From Brevipalpus yothersi (lineage: Eukaryota > Arthropoda > Arachnida > Trombidiformes > Tenuipalpidae), in contig QZCP01000144.1 in NCBI GenBank assembly GCA_003956705.1, positions 1 to 64,000 of the forward strand: a stretch of DNA of 64,000 nucleotides, given 5' to 3'. Positions 1-12,085 of this stretch are shown piece by piece; the stretch's first letter is position 1, and each line of letters opens with the position of its first letter. Under the pieces are notes generated by a model. That model saw nothing but the letters and a program-made list of their open reading frames with translations. It was not told the DNA's origin and did not search any database. The translations under genes were made by a program, and so were the position numbers.

Positions 1-266
1 GTCCAACATCTACCATGAATTTGGGTTACAAAGTTTCGGCTTCAGGATACAGAGTCCAAATTGTTTTCTACATCATTGTAACACCACCATCAGTTATCTG
101 AACCACTTCAATCGAGAAATGGGACCAAATATCATCAATAAGTATGAAGAAAAGATGGTGGAGCTATTTGTTGTGATTCTTTAATCAGCATTTTAAGTTA
201 AATAAATATTCAAGCATCGAATAACTTGATGAATTTTTTCGCAGAGTAAAGATGCGAAATAAATTT
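1..266. repeat. Downstream flank of the esterase tandem duplication
   Basis: This stretch is similar, with small indels, to 2346-2638, the 3' flank of the intact esterase-like gene. Both carry a near-identical start (tctaccatgaatttggg). It is non-coding flank copied with the gene, and it continues beyond the left edge of the window. Confidence 0.7.
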
Positions 267-1826
267 TCAAAAATAGTTCTGGAAAGCTAAATAATCCAGA
301 GCATTGTAGAGAAAATTATTGTAGTTCTGAGTTTTATCATATTCGATTTCTTGCTTGATAGGGTATAAATCTGTTGGGAACAATTTTGGTATAATGTTTT
401 GATCAAAATATGTTTCAATTTTGTAGCAAAGGTCTCCATGTGATCGATCAGTTTTCAACTTCTTGCCACTGTCAATGATCACTGTTTTATTTGATGATTG
501 GAAATCGGGCCATTTGATTCCATCATAAGATGGTACTCTGTTAAAAAAATAGATTGAATTTCAGAATCTGAATCTCAATATTCATCAATATGAATCACTT
601 ACCCATAACGAGCAAAATTTGTCCATGCATCCATCACTCGATTGCTTACGTAACGATCCTCATCACTGAACATATCGGGCCTATCAAAGGGAACACCGAA
701 TATCATCAACAAATCGTCCCCTGAACATACACCGAATTCTGGGTTCATGGTACACTGGGGCCAGTAGTGGGTGGTAGGTGAATGGGTTATTTCATAGATG
801 AAAGTATTACCCTCATCCTGTCTTCCTATAGCACGGCCAGCAAACTCATAGGTAGGGCATGCAATTGCATGATCATTGGCAAGACGAATTAAACCTTGTT
901 GTATTTGACGAGTTGAGTATGGGCCATTGGCTGGATCACCGATATACTTTCCAATTAGCTTGTTAATTGCGTCTTTCTCAAACTTTCGACCGATCAGTTC
1001 AGCAGCATCGTCGAGTGTCAATTCCAATTTTGCATATATTTCTGGTTCCAATGTTTCTTGGAAAACTCCAGCATCATTTTGAAGGTAACCAATCAGAATG
1101 TTGACATCGTTGAAGAAAGATTTGATAAGAACCTCTGATTGCTCAACAGGCAAGTATTCATCTTCAACCAGATTCTTGACCAAAAAGTGTTATACTTTTT
1201 GAATCACCACCAAAAGCTTCGATATTATCATTGACCCATTCTAGTGCCAATCTCTGATCCCAAAGTCCATAGTTCCCGTCCATTCCTGGATATTTTTTGC
1301 TGTACAGGAAACCGAAAACATTCATTCTAAACTGCATGGTAACCAGTATCACATCTTTTTTGGCAACCAAAGTAGGGTTTGAGAATGGATAATCACTACC
1401 AGATGAGTAGGTGAAATCAGTAGGATGTATGAACATCATTACAGGTCTCTTAGGACCTTTTCGTTTGACAGCATCTTCAGTAGCAATAATGTTGAGAATA
1501 AGACAATCCTCAGATAGCTGCCGTCTTATTTATTGACGGGCAACCGATAATCTTGGTTGGTAGCAACTTTTGGCTGTCTTGGTAGCTTTGATGACATCTT
1601 TCCATGGTTTCACCGGTTCTGGCTTCGCGAATCGAAGCTTACCAATAGGAGGTTGGGCATAAGGAATACCAAGGAAGGTATAGATATTGGTTCCTTGATA
1701 ATTTTCAGCCTTGCCAACTATTGGGCCAGATTTGGTTTTAATCAGTGGCGTTGAGTATTCACTTTCCTGTGTCGAAGCTACAAACACGGTAAGAATTATC
1801 AATCTTATTGTATTGGGATGATTCAT
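267..1826 (-). pseudogene. Broken carboxylesterase-like gene (tandem copy of the 2.6-4.5 kb gene)
   Basis: The pieces match the neighbouring esterase-like gene nearly base for base: C-terminal exon (267-537), the same short intron, a middle block (603-1167) and an N-terminal block (up to 1826). Relative to the intact copy, 254 bp are missing at the 1167/1168 junction (equivalent to 3540-3793). That length is not a multiple of three, so the frame shifts. A Tyr codon is also replaced by a TAA stop at 1530-1532, just after the SVARQ motif. The first residues form a hydrophobic leader unlike that of the intact copy, so homology ends near the leader. The gene was secreted cholinesterase/carboxylesterase-like before decay. 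The flanking 1-266 also matches 2346-2638, so the duplicated unit runs off the left edge of the window. Confidence 0.85.
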
Positions 1827-2638
1827 CTAGGAGAAAATATACTCAAAAATTGGTAAGATTGAGCTAGAGTCCAGTTGATATAACCCTGATAATCACAAAT
1901 TTGAATAGCAGCCTCTCGACAATCTTTTTTTGTTCTTTGCACAAGTAACCAAACACTGTCTATTTTCAACTGTATTTTTTTCTCTCGATCATCAAACTTT
2001 TTATCTTCTATCACACTGATGTGACACTATACTGTGTTATTACTGTACTCCATCCAATTTCACAATTTTATCATTGAAATTCATGAAATCAATCTGATTA
2101 AAACACTTGAATCGGTGGAAAAAAGGAATCAGTTCGAGCTCGAAAACTTTATTACCACCACACTAACGAATGCTGTTCGCTCATCTAGACGTTGATTATC
2201 ATACAAAAACATGGGAATCGAAAAAACATGTACGTGTCATGTTCCAGTCAATCTTGTCTCATATTGTTTTTCATGGCGAGAAGAGATCACCTCACGTAAA
2301 AACCTTTCTAGTCGATTCACCTCAAATCTTTGATTCACTCACACTTGTCCATCATCTACCATGAATTTGGGTAACAAAGTTCCATTTACAGCGTATATAT
2401 GAAGAGCTGCTCAGTGGCTACCTTGAAGCTGTTCCATAGTCTAAATTGTTTTCAACATCAATTATCTGAGCTGCTTTAATTGGGAAATGGGACCAAATAT
2501 CATCAATAAGTATGGAGAAAGGGTGGTAAAGAATATTTGTTGTGATGATCCTTTAATTAACATTATGAGTTGAATGAATATTCAAGCATCTAATAATTTA
2601 GTGAATTTTTTCGTGAAGTAAAGAGGCAAAATAAAATT

Positions 2639-4488
2639 TCAAAAATAGTTCTGGAAAGCTAAATAATCCAGAGCATTGTAGAGAAAATTATTGTAGTTCT
2701 GAGTTTTATCATATTCGATTTCTTGCTTGATAGGGTATAAATCTGTTGGGAACAATTTTGGTATAATGTTTTGATCAAAATATGTTTCAATTTTGTAGCA
2801 AAGGTCTCCATGTGATCGATCAGTTTTCAACTTCTTGCCACTGTCAATGATCACTGTTTTATTTGATGATTGGAAATCTGGCCATTTGATTCCATCATAA
2901 GATGGTACTCTGTTAAAAAAATAGATTGAATTTCAGAATCTGAATCTCAATATTCATCAATATGAATCACTTACCCATAACGAGCAAAATTTGTCCATGC
3001 ATCCATCACTCGATTGCTTACGTAACGATCCTCATCACTGAACATATCGGGCCTATCAAAGGGAACACCGAATATCATCAACAAATCGTCCCCTGAACAT
3101 ACACCGAATTCTGGGTTCATGGTACACTGGGGCCAGTAGTGGGTGGTAGGTGGATGGGTTATTTCATAGATGAAAGTATTGCCCTCATCTTGTCTTGCTA
3201 TAGCACGACCGGCATACTGATAGATAGAGCATGCAACTGCATGATCATTGGCTAGACGAATTAAGCCTTGCTGTATTTGACGAGTTGAGTATGGGCCATT
3301 GGCTGGATCACCGATATACTTTTCGATCAGCTTGTCAATTGCATTTTTCTCAAATTTTCGGCCTATCAATTCGGCAGCATCATCAAGTGTCAATTTCGAT
3401 TTTGCATATATTTCTGGTTCCAATGTTGCTTGGAATATTCCAGCATCGTTTTGGAGGTAACCGATCAGAATGTTGACATCGTTGAAGAAAGATTTGATAA
3501 GAACCTCTGATTGCTCAACAGGCAAGTATTCATCTTCAAAGACAGCACTAAAGGCAAAGAAACGCTTCGGTAGGGCACTGATGAGATCTTCTGGCTCTAC
3601 TTTTCGTAGACATTCGAGCTTATCCTTGGCATCAGAACATTTTACTCGATCAATAATTATATCTGTTGATGCACTAGTTCGCTTATTAGGTAAATCTTGG
3701 TAAGAATAGAAGCTTGGGCCGCTCATGATTATTGCATTCTGAAACAAATCCTTGGCCTCACTTGATTGGATATGATCTGAAATTGATACTCCCCCAGATT
3801 CTTGACCAAAAAGTGTTATACTTTTCGAATCACCACCAAAAGCTTCGATATTATCATTGACCCATTCTAGTGCCAATCTCTGATCCCAAAGTCCATAGTT
3901 TCCGTCCATTCCTGGATATTTCTTACTGTACAGGAAACCGAAAACATTCATTCTAAACTGCATGGTAACCAGTATCACATCTTTTTTGGCAACCAAAGTA
4001 GGGTTTGAGAATGGATAATCACTACCAGATGAGTAGGTGAAATCAGTAGGATGTATGAACATCATTACTGGTCTCTTAGGACCTTTTCGTTTGACAGCAT
4101 CTTCAGTAGCAATAATGTTGAGAATAAGACAATCCTCAGATAGCTGTCGTCTTATATATTGACGGGCAACCGATAATCTTGGTTGGTAGCAACTTTTGGC
4201 TTTCTTGGTAGCTTTGATGACATCTTTCCATGGTTTCATCGGTTTTGGCTTCGCGAATCGAAGCTTACCTACTGGAGGCTGGGCATAAGGAATACCGAGG
4301 AAGCGATAAATTTTGGTTCCTCGATAGTTTTCGATATACCCAACTATCGGACCTGATTTCGTTTTGATGGTTGGAGTCAAATTGTCATCGGTTCCAGTTG
4401 ATAAGAGGACTACTGACAGAAATACTGCTAAGCTATAGATATTGAAGTAATACATGTCGATAAGATATGATTTCAGATAATCCAGCAA
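2639..4488 (-). CDS. Secreted carboxylesterase/cholinesterase-fold protein, catalytic triad lost
   Basis: Two exons (4488-2975 and 2909-2639) flank a 65-bp GT-AG intron; the joined frame gives about 594 aa. The first ATG is at 4488, but the Met at 4455 starts a better signal peptide (YYFNIYSLAVFLSVVLL). Alpha/beta-hydrolase type-B esterase landmarks are clear: FLGIPYAQPPVGKLRF, SEDCLILNI, and GLWDQRLALEWVNDNIEAFGGD. The nucleophile elbow reads FGQESGG where active esterases have FGESAGG, so Ser becomes Glu. The Glu of DEG becomes Ala (NDAGIF), the His of the xxHGxxL block becomes Ser (GVCSGDDL), and the oxyanion HGGG becomes HPTD. It therefore cannot work as a serine esterase. Non-catalytic members of this family (neuroligins, neurotactin, glutactin) act in binding or adhesion. 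The role here is unknown. Confidence 0.85.
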
Positions 4489-5603
4489 GAATACTGGATT
4501 TCATCTGTTCAACTTTCTCTCAATCCATCCAATTTAAGTACCATGCTGATGACTCGATCCTTTTTGCTTCTTCCTTTTTCAAAACACATCTGGAATCGGT
4601 ATTTTTGTCCCCCAATGCACCTAGTTGATCCTCAGTTCAGTCATACTTAAAGTTTAATTGAGTCTGCCCATGTCATGTGTGCAATATGCTTCTCAATATC
4701 TCATTTGAATTCATGCGATAATTGAGAAACTGAAACATTCGAGCCAATTGGGAGCTCATTGTGTTCAGAATCACCATTCAACTATATAATTGACAGCTGC
4801 TAGTATCTTGTAAAACTCTGTTACAGACGATCGTGTAATATTTTTCTGTTATATGAGACCAAAAAACAATAGCTATCAGATGATATCTTATAATAAACTC
4901 GTTCATAAGACTGGAGTACAGTTTTGATTAATTAGAGCTGAACCAGAAACTTCAGATAACTTGAATGCTTCCAAGAGGTCGAGAACATTCTGCTTGAATA
5001 TTTTTCTTCTAATTAACCAGAAAAATTTATCAGAAGTTCAGTCAGAGCTAACTTGTTGAGAGCACGAAATCGATGAAGGCATCCAGTTTCTATCAACCAT
5101 GAGTCTTTCAAAAGTGTGACAGAAAAATGAAAATGCTCATAGAGACGCAAAGTAGAGATAAACATTAATAGATTTATCAATGATGATCAACCTTGAAATG
5201 TCCGATTTTTTTCAAAAACATTCATAAGATTTTTTCGCCACAAGGAATTTGTTGGATGATCCAGTTTATGTCGGTAAGATGAGGCATTTCATTGCACTAC
5301 CAAAGCTATCCGATCTAGCCTCAAGGGTTTATACTAGATTCCTGAGATAGCCTAAGAAGAAACATTGTCTATTCAATTCATCTAGATCAGTTAGCAATTC
5401 TACGCACGAATTACTAGAGACTCTTTTTCTCACTAAAATAAGTGACGTCCTTAGAATTTTATCTATTTTTTTATCGATGCTAGTTGATAACTGATTCACT
5501 TTGATTTTGAAAAAAAAATTCTCCCTCATTCGCGAATGAATACATACGATAGTTGATATATTTTTTTCTGGATCAAAACAAACTTTGAAAAATTTCTGAC
5601 AAA
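4489..5603. other. Intergenic region
   Basis: AT-rich spacer between the esterase-like gene (-) and the ABC transporter (+), whose 5' ends face each other, so both promoters should lie here. Only short ORFs occur (for example 66 aa at 5329-5529, minus), with no recognisable motif or codon structure. I see no RNA gene or repeat. Confidence 0.5.
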
Positions 5604-7598
5604 ATGTTCCAATATTCTGTGTCTTGTGAATTAATCAATGTCACTTTTGATCAACCAATTCTGTGTGATTTGAATTTGAAAATTCTCCCAAGTACCATTT
5701 ACGGCCTAGTTGGAAGTTCTGGATGTGGTAAAACAACCTTAATTCGTTGTATATGGGGCTACATTAAGCCATCCAATGGAACAATCAGAACTTTAGGATT
5801 TGTGCCCAATGCTGATGCTCCACATAGTGTTATACCTGGTCCCCGGATGAGCTATATGCCGCAAGATGTGTGTCTTGATACGTGTCTAACTGCCCATGAA
5901 GTGTTGATATTCTTTGGTAAATGTCATGGGATCACCGGAACTACTCTACAATCTAAAATCAGTTCATTCAGTGATATTCTCAAGATAACTGATTTAAATA
6001 AAACAATAAACTCTCTTAGTGGTGGTGAAAAACGACGCTTATCATTTGTGTGCTCAGTGCTTCATGGACCAGAACTTTTGTTACTCGATGAACCAACTGT
6101 TGGATCTGATCCTATTGCTCGAGATGCTATTTGGACATATTTGAAATATCTACGAGATGAGAAAGGTGCCACAATACTCGTCACAACCCATTATACTGAT
6201 GAACTTATCAGTGCCAATACTGTTGGCTACTTAAAGGAAGGTAAAATTCAGATGGAAGTGGATCCAATGGTATTGCGAAGTGATCATCAATTTCGAAATC
6301 TAAGCTTAGGTGGTGCAATTAATTCACTTCTCAGGGGTGATCAATCAGAAATGAGTTCACTTAAGTGCTCATCACACTCCTCATTGCACTTGTCAAGGTC
6401 TCATGAAGTTCCGATGATAGTATCAAGTAGAACAAGTTCTGACATCAATGATATAGATGCGTCACTTTTTAGATACAAGAAGCTTACATTGAGATTGATT
6501 CTTGTTCCAATGATCCTGTTGGTACTACAAAATACATTGGCATATCTTTTACTTTCCAATTTATATGCACATTTTACACAAGATACTCTGAGATTTGGTA
6601 TTGTCGACACCTTAAATCAATCGAGTGCAATTCTCAATGTATATCCAATGACATTGGTTGAGAAAGTTTTCCTCCAAAGTGAACAGCAAGCAATCGAAAA
6701 GGTTGAGCGAACACAAATTGCTGGCTATCTGATGTTTTCTGATGAATTTCAGCCAAAATTCAGAGAATATGTTGAATGTTTGTATCGGAGACACCCATCA
6801 TGTAGAGGAACCCATGTTGGAATAGTTCGATATCGAGGTGACAATGCGAATCAAGTGATTGCCGATTATGCGGATTACATCTTATTTGAAACTTTTCATA
6901 ATTATGCTCACAATTTATCCACTCAAATTTATGGACATAGTCGTAAGATTGATTTCATCGAAACAGAGGCCCTGATAGATTCCAAAGAAGATGGCTTCTA
7001 TTCGAAATCTTCACATTCCGTACTGTGGCGAATGATGACCCATCTAGCATTCGCATATCCACAATTCTGTTTGGCATTCATTTTTTGTGACGATAAACTT
7101 CAATCCATGAGTGAGCGTCAACAATCGATTGGCTTTAAGCGTAAAAGAATAAATATATTTCAAATTATTTGGTGCAGTCTGATGATTTATATATTGATCA
7201 CGACACTCTATGCCATCATGATTTTTCTCATCAGACCAGAAGCTAAATCAAATAACCATCTACTATTGCTGTCAGCATTGTATATTGTTGGAACGACATC
7301 AGTATTTTTCACATACAGCCTTGTTCAAATATATCCTAGCTTAACTTTCCTCTTAATGATCAATCTGACCCTTGTGATTACCGGATTTGGTCCATTCCGA
7401 GTACTTTGGTCGGAGGAATTTTTTCCATATTATATGAAAATTTCATCACACATTATTCCATCCCCAGCAGCTGGTGATATTGTCGAATCACTGATGCTGA
7501 AAGGACAAGATATCTATTCCACCAAGATATTCTATTCATTTGTTGAAATATTAATTCATCTATTTGTTCACATTTTCATTGCGCTCAGATTTCAATAA
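5604..7598 (+). CDS. ABC half-transporter, ABCH/ABCG-like
   Basis: Intronless 664-aa protein with the nucleotide-binding domain first and the membrane domain second, the arrangement of ABCG and arthropod ABCH transporters. Visible motifs are Walker A GSSGCGKTT (residues 37-45), Q-loop Gln near 87, signature LSGGEKRR (138-145), Walker B LLLLDEP (158-164) and H-loop His about 196. All are intact, so ATP hydrolysis is expected. The first membrane segment is near residues 295-325, followed by a large extracellular loop and about five more hydrophobic segments ending at the C-terminus. ABCH proteins act as dimers at the plasma membrane; family members have been linked to lipid export to the cuticle in insects, but the substrate here is unknown. 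Assignment to ABCH rather than ABCG is by overall resemblance. Confidence 0.88.
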   Translation: MFQYSVSCELINVTFDQPILCDLNLKILPSTIYGLVGSSGCGKTTLIRCIWGYIKPSNGTIRTLGFVPNADAPHSVIPGPRMSYMPQDVCLDTCLTAHEVLIFFGKCHGITGTTLQSKISSFSDILKITDLNKTINSLSGGEKRRLSFVCSVLHGPELLLLDEPTVGSDPIARDAIWTYLKYLRDEKGATILVTTHYTDELISANTVGYLKEGKIQMEVDPMVLRSDHQFRNLSLGGAINSLLRGDQSEMSSLKCSSHSSLHLSRSHEVPMIVSSRTSSDINDIDASLFRYKKLTLRLILVPMILLVLQNTLAYLLLSNLYAHFTQDTLRFGIVDTLNQSSAILNVYPMTLVEKVFLQSEQQAIEKVERTQIAGYLMFSDEFQPKFREYVECLYRRHPSCRGTHVGIVRYRGDNANQVIADYADYILFETFHNYAHNLSTQIYGHSRKIDFIETEALIDSKEDGFYSKSSHSVLWRMMTHLAFAYPQFCLAFIFCDDKLQSMSERQQSIGFKRKRINIFQIIWCSLMIYILITTLYAIMIFLIRPEAKSNNHLLLLSALYIVGTTSVFFTYSLVQIYPSLTFLLMINLTLVITGFGPFRVLWSEEFFPYYMKISSHIIPSPAAGDIVESLMLKGQDIYSTKIFYSFVEILIHLFVHIFIALRFQ

Positions 7599-7777
7599 AT
7601 CGTTCGAATAAAAATCCACTTTGAAATATGGATTTGAATAGGCTGCAAAATGAAAGCAAACAATTTTCGAGATTCTCTTCCATCAATTTTATAAGAGATT
7701 TTTCTCAAAGTTTTCCTTAGAAAGGCCTCAAAAATTCCAGTAGGAGCCGTTAGATATGGAAAAATGGAATACTTGGT

Positions 7778-9958
7778 TCATCCCTGGAACATATTATTTC
7801 GTCCCATTGATTTCATAACATTCGAGCGAAAATCTGTTATGAAAGATGAGAAAGTTTTTGGGGAAGATCGAAAACGTTTTGGCTTAGAACTTGGTGAAGT
7901 TTTGGGTTTGGAATCGGTTGGTGGCGATTCTGAGGACTGTCCATTTGTCATGTTTTGAATTTCCTCCGCAAGTTGAGAATAGAATCCATTGTCAACTCTT
8001 TCGATTTGACTCAAAAATCCATTTCGAATTGGAATTGAAACTTGTACCAGCTCAGATGCAAATCTTGAAACAATTCGTGCCTGATGATCGGAATCAAATG
8101 AGTTCCATATTTCCCTTGGCTGTAATGGGAATCAAAACAGAAAACAAAAAAATCTTAAACACAAATCTGGTTAATTAGCATTTTTGCTCATTCAAATCGA
8201 GAGTATCACTAAACTGAATAGTTGGAAGCGATGCAGCATCAGTGAGGATGAATCAGAGAGACTAGAACATACAGTCATCAACCATTAAATTGGAATTACC
8301 TGCTCATAATTATCCTCATTTTCCGTATGGAATCGTTCAATATCCTCATTGGTAATGATTTCATCAGAGAAATCTTCATAATTGAACTCTTTCACCGGAT
8401 CAAATGAATTGGGTACAAAATTAGGTCCACTTCCTCCGTTATTGAAATCAGTACAATGGCCATCACGAATATACGGCTGATTAAGGGAAACTTTTGGTTG
8501 ATTGATGGGTAATTTGAAGTGGTTACTGCCCAAACTTAATGAAAAGAGAAGTTGATTACATTAATTACAATGAATTTCATTATGTCTATCTGATTGTATT
8601 CTTACAAAAATTCATTCCAGTATAAACTTACCGATAATTTTGGGCATCTCTGTAGGCAAAAATTCTTCCCTGTAAAACTTTATCCATTGAGAAGCGAATT
8701 CCTGGTATTACATTGGCTGGATTGAATGCCGATTGTTCAACTTGGGAAAACCAATTAGTCGGATTCTTATTCAAAACTAATTGGCCTAACGGAAACCAAG
8801 GAAATCTCTTCACATCCCATTTCTATACCCAATTAACAAATAGAAAGAGTTTCAGTCAACAAATGACGGGAAATCATGGGACAAAAAATCATTAGAAAAC
8901 AGTTATTAATTGACCATATATTAGTATGGATTACCCTTGTAGGATCCAGAGGATTAACGGTTTGTTGCTTAAAGTCCACTTCAGTCATCACTTGAGCTTG
9001 TAACAACCATTTTGGATAATTTCCATTGTCAATTGAATCCCGCAAATCTTTGGACTTTGAGCTGGGCTCAATACCGGCAATCCACATCCGTTCATCTTCG
9101 GACAAAACTCTTTGACTTTGCAAGGCATCCAATTTGAAGCGAACGTAAACAAAATTTCCTTGACTATTGACAAATTTAAACGTGTTCAAGGGATAAAAAT
9201 CCATTCCACGCCATCCTTCTTTCGCCGGAATGTCAGAATACATTAACAGTAGAGCACCGAGAGTTTCCGGCATCAGTGATGGATAATCGTAGGCATAGTC
9301 AAGATTGAATATATTTCTTTCCGGATCATGACTTCGAGAATGAACAAAATCCAAGAATCTACTTGGATCACGATTACTGAACACTTCAACATTCAATGCC
9401 ATCAGATCCCAATTACCTTGATCAGTGTAAAACTTGATGGCCATAGTGTTAATTCCTCGTCCAACCTCTGGGCCACCGATTCGTCCACTTTCCACACCAA
9501 ATCTGACCACAACATCAGTCTTTTTACCAACAAAAGAGAATACAGTGGCCGATGTGAGCAGTGGAAGTCCAGGATTTGTACACACAAAATATCCAAAAGC
9601 ACCGTTACCTATTGGAGCATTTCGACGTTCTGGTATTCTTTCGCGCGAAAAATGGCTCATTTTTTCGAGGAAAATATTGTCCGCCAACAGAACTGGACCA
9701 TTTCTACCTGCCGATAGACTATTGAAGGTGTTTGATATTTTGGCCCCATTGAGAGCAGTTACAGGCGTTCCTCCATCACTTGATACACTTGAAGGGCCGC
9801 GAGATATTTTCACTTTCAATTTGGCAAAGTTCTAATGAAAAATGAAGATTAAATTCAATTGGGAATGATTTTGGTATGCATTCAGTTGGAATAGAAGAAC
9901 AGCTACTCACTGGTGAGGTGATGGACAGAAATATAGCGAAAATAGTAAAAAACTTCAT
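7778..9958 (-). CDS. Secreted catalase-fold protein A (distal His replaced by Ala)
   Basis: Five exons fit GT-AG rules and keep phase: 9958-9911, 9831-8935, 8822-8632, 8534-8300, 8119-7778; about 570 aa. Exon 1 encodes 16 residues of signal peptide ([16 protein letters not shown]). The catalase core is obvious: [58 protein letters not shown]. Aligned to human catalase, distal His75 is Ala ([14 protein letters not shown]) and Asn148 is Leu (NWDLMALN). The proximal haem ligand Tyr358 and Arg354 are kept in [15 protein letters not shown], as is Arg112 (VVVRF). It should bind haem but not dismutate peroxide. The C-terminal tail is longer than in its paralogues and rich in Ser, Pro and Lys. It is the only member of the first cluster on the minus strand. 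Confidence 0.85.
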
Positions 9959-10803
9959 TTTTTTAACATTTTTATGGTCAAAATGAATTTATTCCATGAT
10001 TTTTCTGCTTATTTTAAAGCAGTGATGGACATACAGTGAAAACAGTTTCAAATTTCTTTTCATATTGTATCAATTTTCCTCCTAGTATAATTGAATTCCA
10101 TGGTGATCAAGTGAGGCGAGCATTATAATAATATTACTGGACTCATAAATCATTCATTTCCCGAATAGATTGCTTGCAGTGAAGGGGTGATGATTTTATC
10201 TTAAATTTAATTACTTCCCAATTTTATTTGAGAACAATCTTGGTGAGACAGAACTTAACCTCGAATTCGATTCACCCACGAGGATATCTAGAGGTACATT
10301 GACAATGTGTTAATCATTTTCTTCAAGATAAAATTCTGATTGACAACTTTTAAAACTTCGGAAGGAGGACTCACTATGTTCATATTGCATTTACATTGTA
10401 TTTTATCCGGCCAAAATTCTCAATCATGATGACAGTTAAAATTCAATGGCAATGTGGTCCAAAAGCTTCATAAGAAAATTCAAAATTAGCAAGAACAGTA
10501 TTTTGGAGTGTTTGAATGTTGGTCATTTTTGATTGATTGAAACTTTCTTCGAAATAATAGAATCAGACATACAAGTGATTAGGTTAATAATTCTGAATTA
10601 GGTTGTATACCAGAATATTTACCAGGAATTTATTCAGCAATAATGTTCACAGCGTGATAATAATGATAGGTGATAATAGGTTCACTTTCTCATGTATAGG
10701 ATTACATTGTCTTCAGATAAGATGGAACTCATCTCATCAGTTTAATCATGCTCAAATTGTTTAATTCGTCTCATTTTCAGAGAATCAAGGAACAAAAATA
10801 TAA
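9959..10803. other. Intergenic region
   Basis: AT-rich spacer upstream of catalase-fold gene A and downstream of the small secreted gene at 10.8-11.5 kb. It presumably holds the promoter of gene A. I see no ORF with coding character, repeat or RNA gene. Confidence 0.4.
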
Positions 10804-11493
10804 TTATTTGGGTTTTTTCATCTCATTTTTGACTTGAGGCTTCTCCTGTTGAGATATGCGTGTGACACCAGTTTCAACTGAGTCTTGCTTAACAACCGTA
10901 TTTTTGATAAAATCTCCTGATTGTTGACTAGTAATTGGATCAGTGGATTGAATTGTTGAATTATCCTTAGCAAATATGCCAACATAGCCATTATAAGTAC
11001 CTGGACGCTGTTTTATTTTATTGGCAAATACGGTCTTCCCCTTCTTTTTATCATAATACAGAACTGGCTGGGATGATGATGGGAAACATTGTTCCATCCT
11101 TCAAGAGTATAAGTATCAAGAATCGATCAGAATTAATTTCAAACACATTATGATTAAATTTCTTACCTAGAAATTACTGTTTGCTCGATCATTTTCGGAT
11201 TATTCTTCAGACCACGATTGTGAACCAATTCACTTCTCACAAGATCGGTAAAACCTCGGACAATGTTTTCTGGTACAAAGTGAGCTCTTGAATGTGACAC
11301 TTTTTCCATTTCTTTACAGAGAACTTCATACTTGACAGTGTTGGTGTATGTTTCACCATTAACTGAGGAGAAAAATTAATTATGATCGATAAGATTTTAG
11401 GGGACAAGTAGCATTGGAGCATCTTTTACCTGAAACATTTTGACTCGAGATTATCACAAAAGCTACAAGAAAGATGGATGAAAAGTTCCTCAT
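10804..11493 (-). CDS. Small secreted protein, unknown family
   Basis: Three exons fit together in phase: 11493-11430, 11362-11167, 11098-10804, giving about 184 aa. The first exon encodes a clean signal peptide (MRNFSSIFLVAFVIISSQNVS). The mature part has few cysteines (including KYEVLCKEM and EQCFPSSS) and a Lys/Gln/Pro-rich C-terminus ending EMKKPK. I do not recognise the family. It sits between catalase-fold genes A and B on the same strand as A. The signal peptide and conserved splice phases make it a credible gene; the function is unknown. Confidence 0.6.
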
Positions 11494-12085
11494 TTTGTTC
11501 GGAGCTGAAGTTTCATTTATTTAACTATATCATCATATAATGAGTTGTCACACGTAAAACAATCACGATCCAGCTGTAGTTGCATATGTCATCAATGTTC
11601 CCGTTCTGAATTCATTGACTTTCACATATTCCTCTATCATCTGGATATGACTCCCCGATGATTTTTAATCAGAAAAAATGAGGACAGAAATTAAATGAGG
11701 AGCTTTACCAGAATTTTTAGATTTTTTTATTTCATGCATGATGGTCTTGTGAGAGAATTATGAGTATCGAGTACACAGTGTATAGTCTCATGATAAGATT
11801 CAATGAATTTTTCTCGATAAAATATCAACTGGTCATTGGGTATTCGACAATATTTATCAGAGTTGATTTTCTTTTGAACTTTATACATTTAACTGCCTAC
11901 AGAACCCGTTTGGAGGTTTAAGCAAGTGGAAAATCGTGGTGAAAAATTCGTCTAGAACTTCTAGATTTTTCAATGGACTTTCTCAATATACTTAGATATA
12001 TTGATTAATCAGTTGATTTATGTTTGGTCAAATTTCAACTGAGTTGACTGAGATTGATTCCATCTGATAAGTCTGAGACATCGAT
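11494..12085. other. Intergenic region between divergent genes
   Basis: Spacer between the small secreted gene (-) and catalase-fold gene B (+). Both start here and diverge, so it should contain two promoters. I see no coding frame, repeat or RNA gene. Confidence 0.4.
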
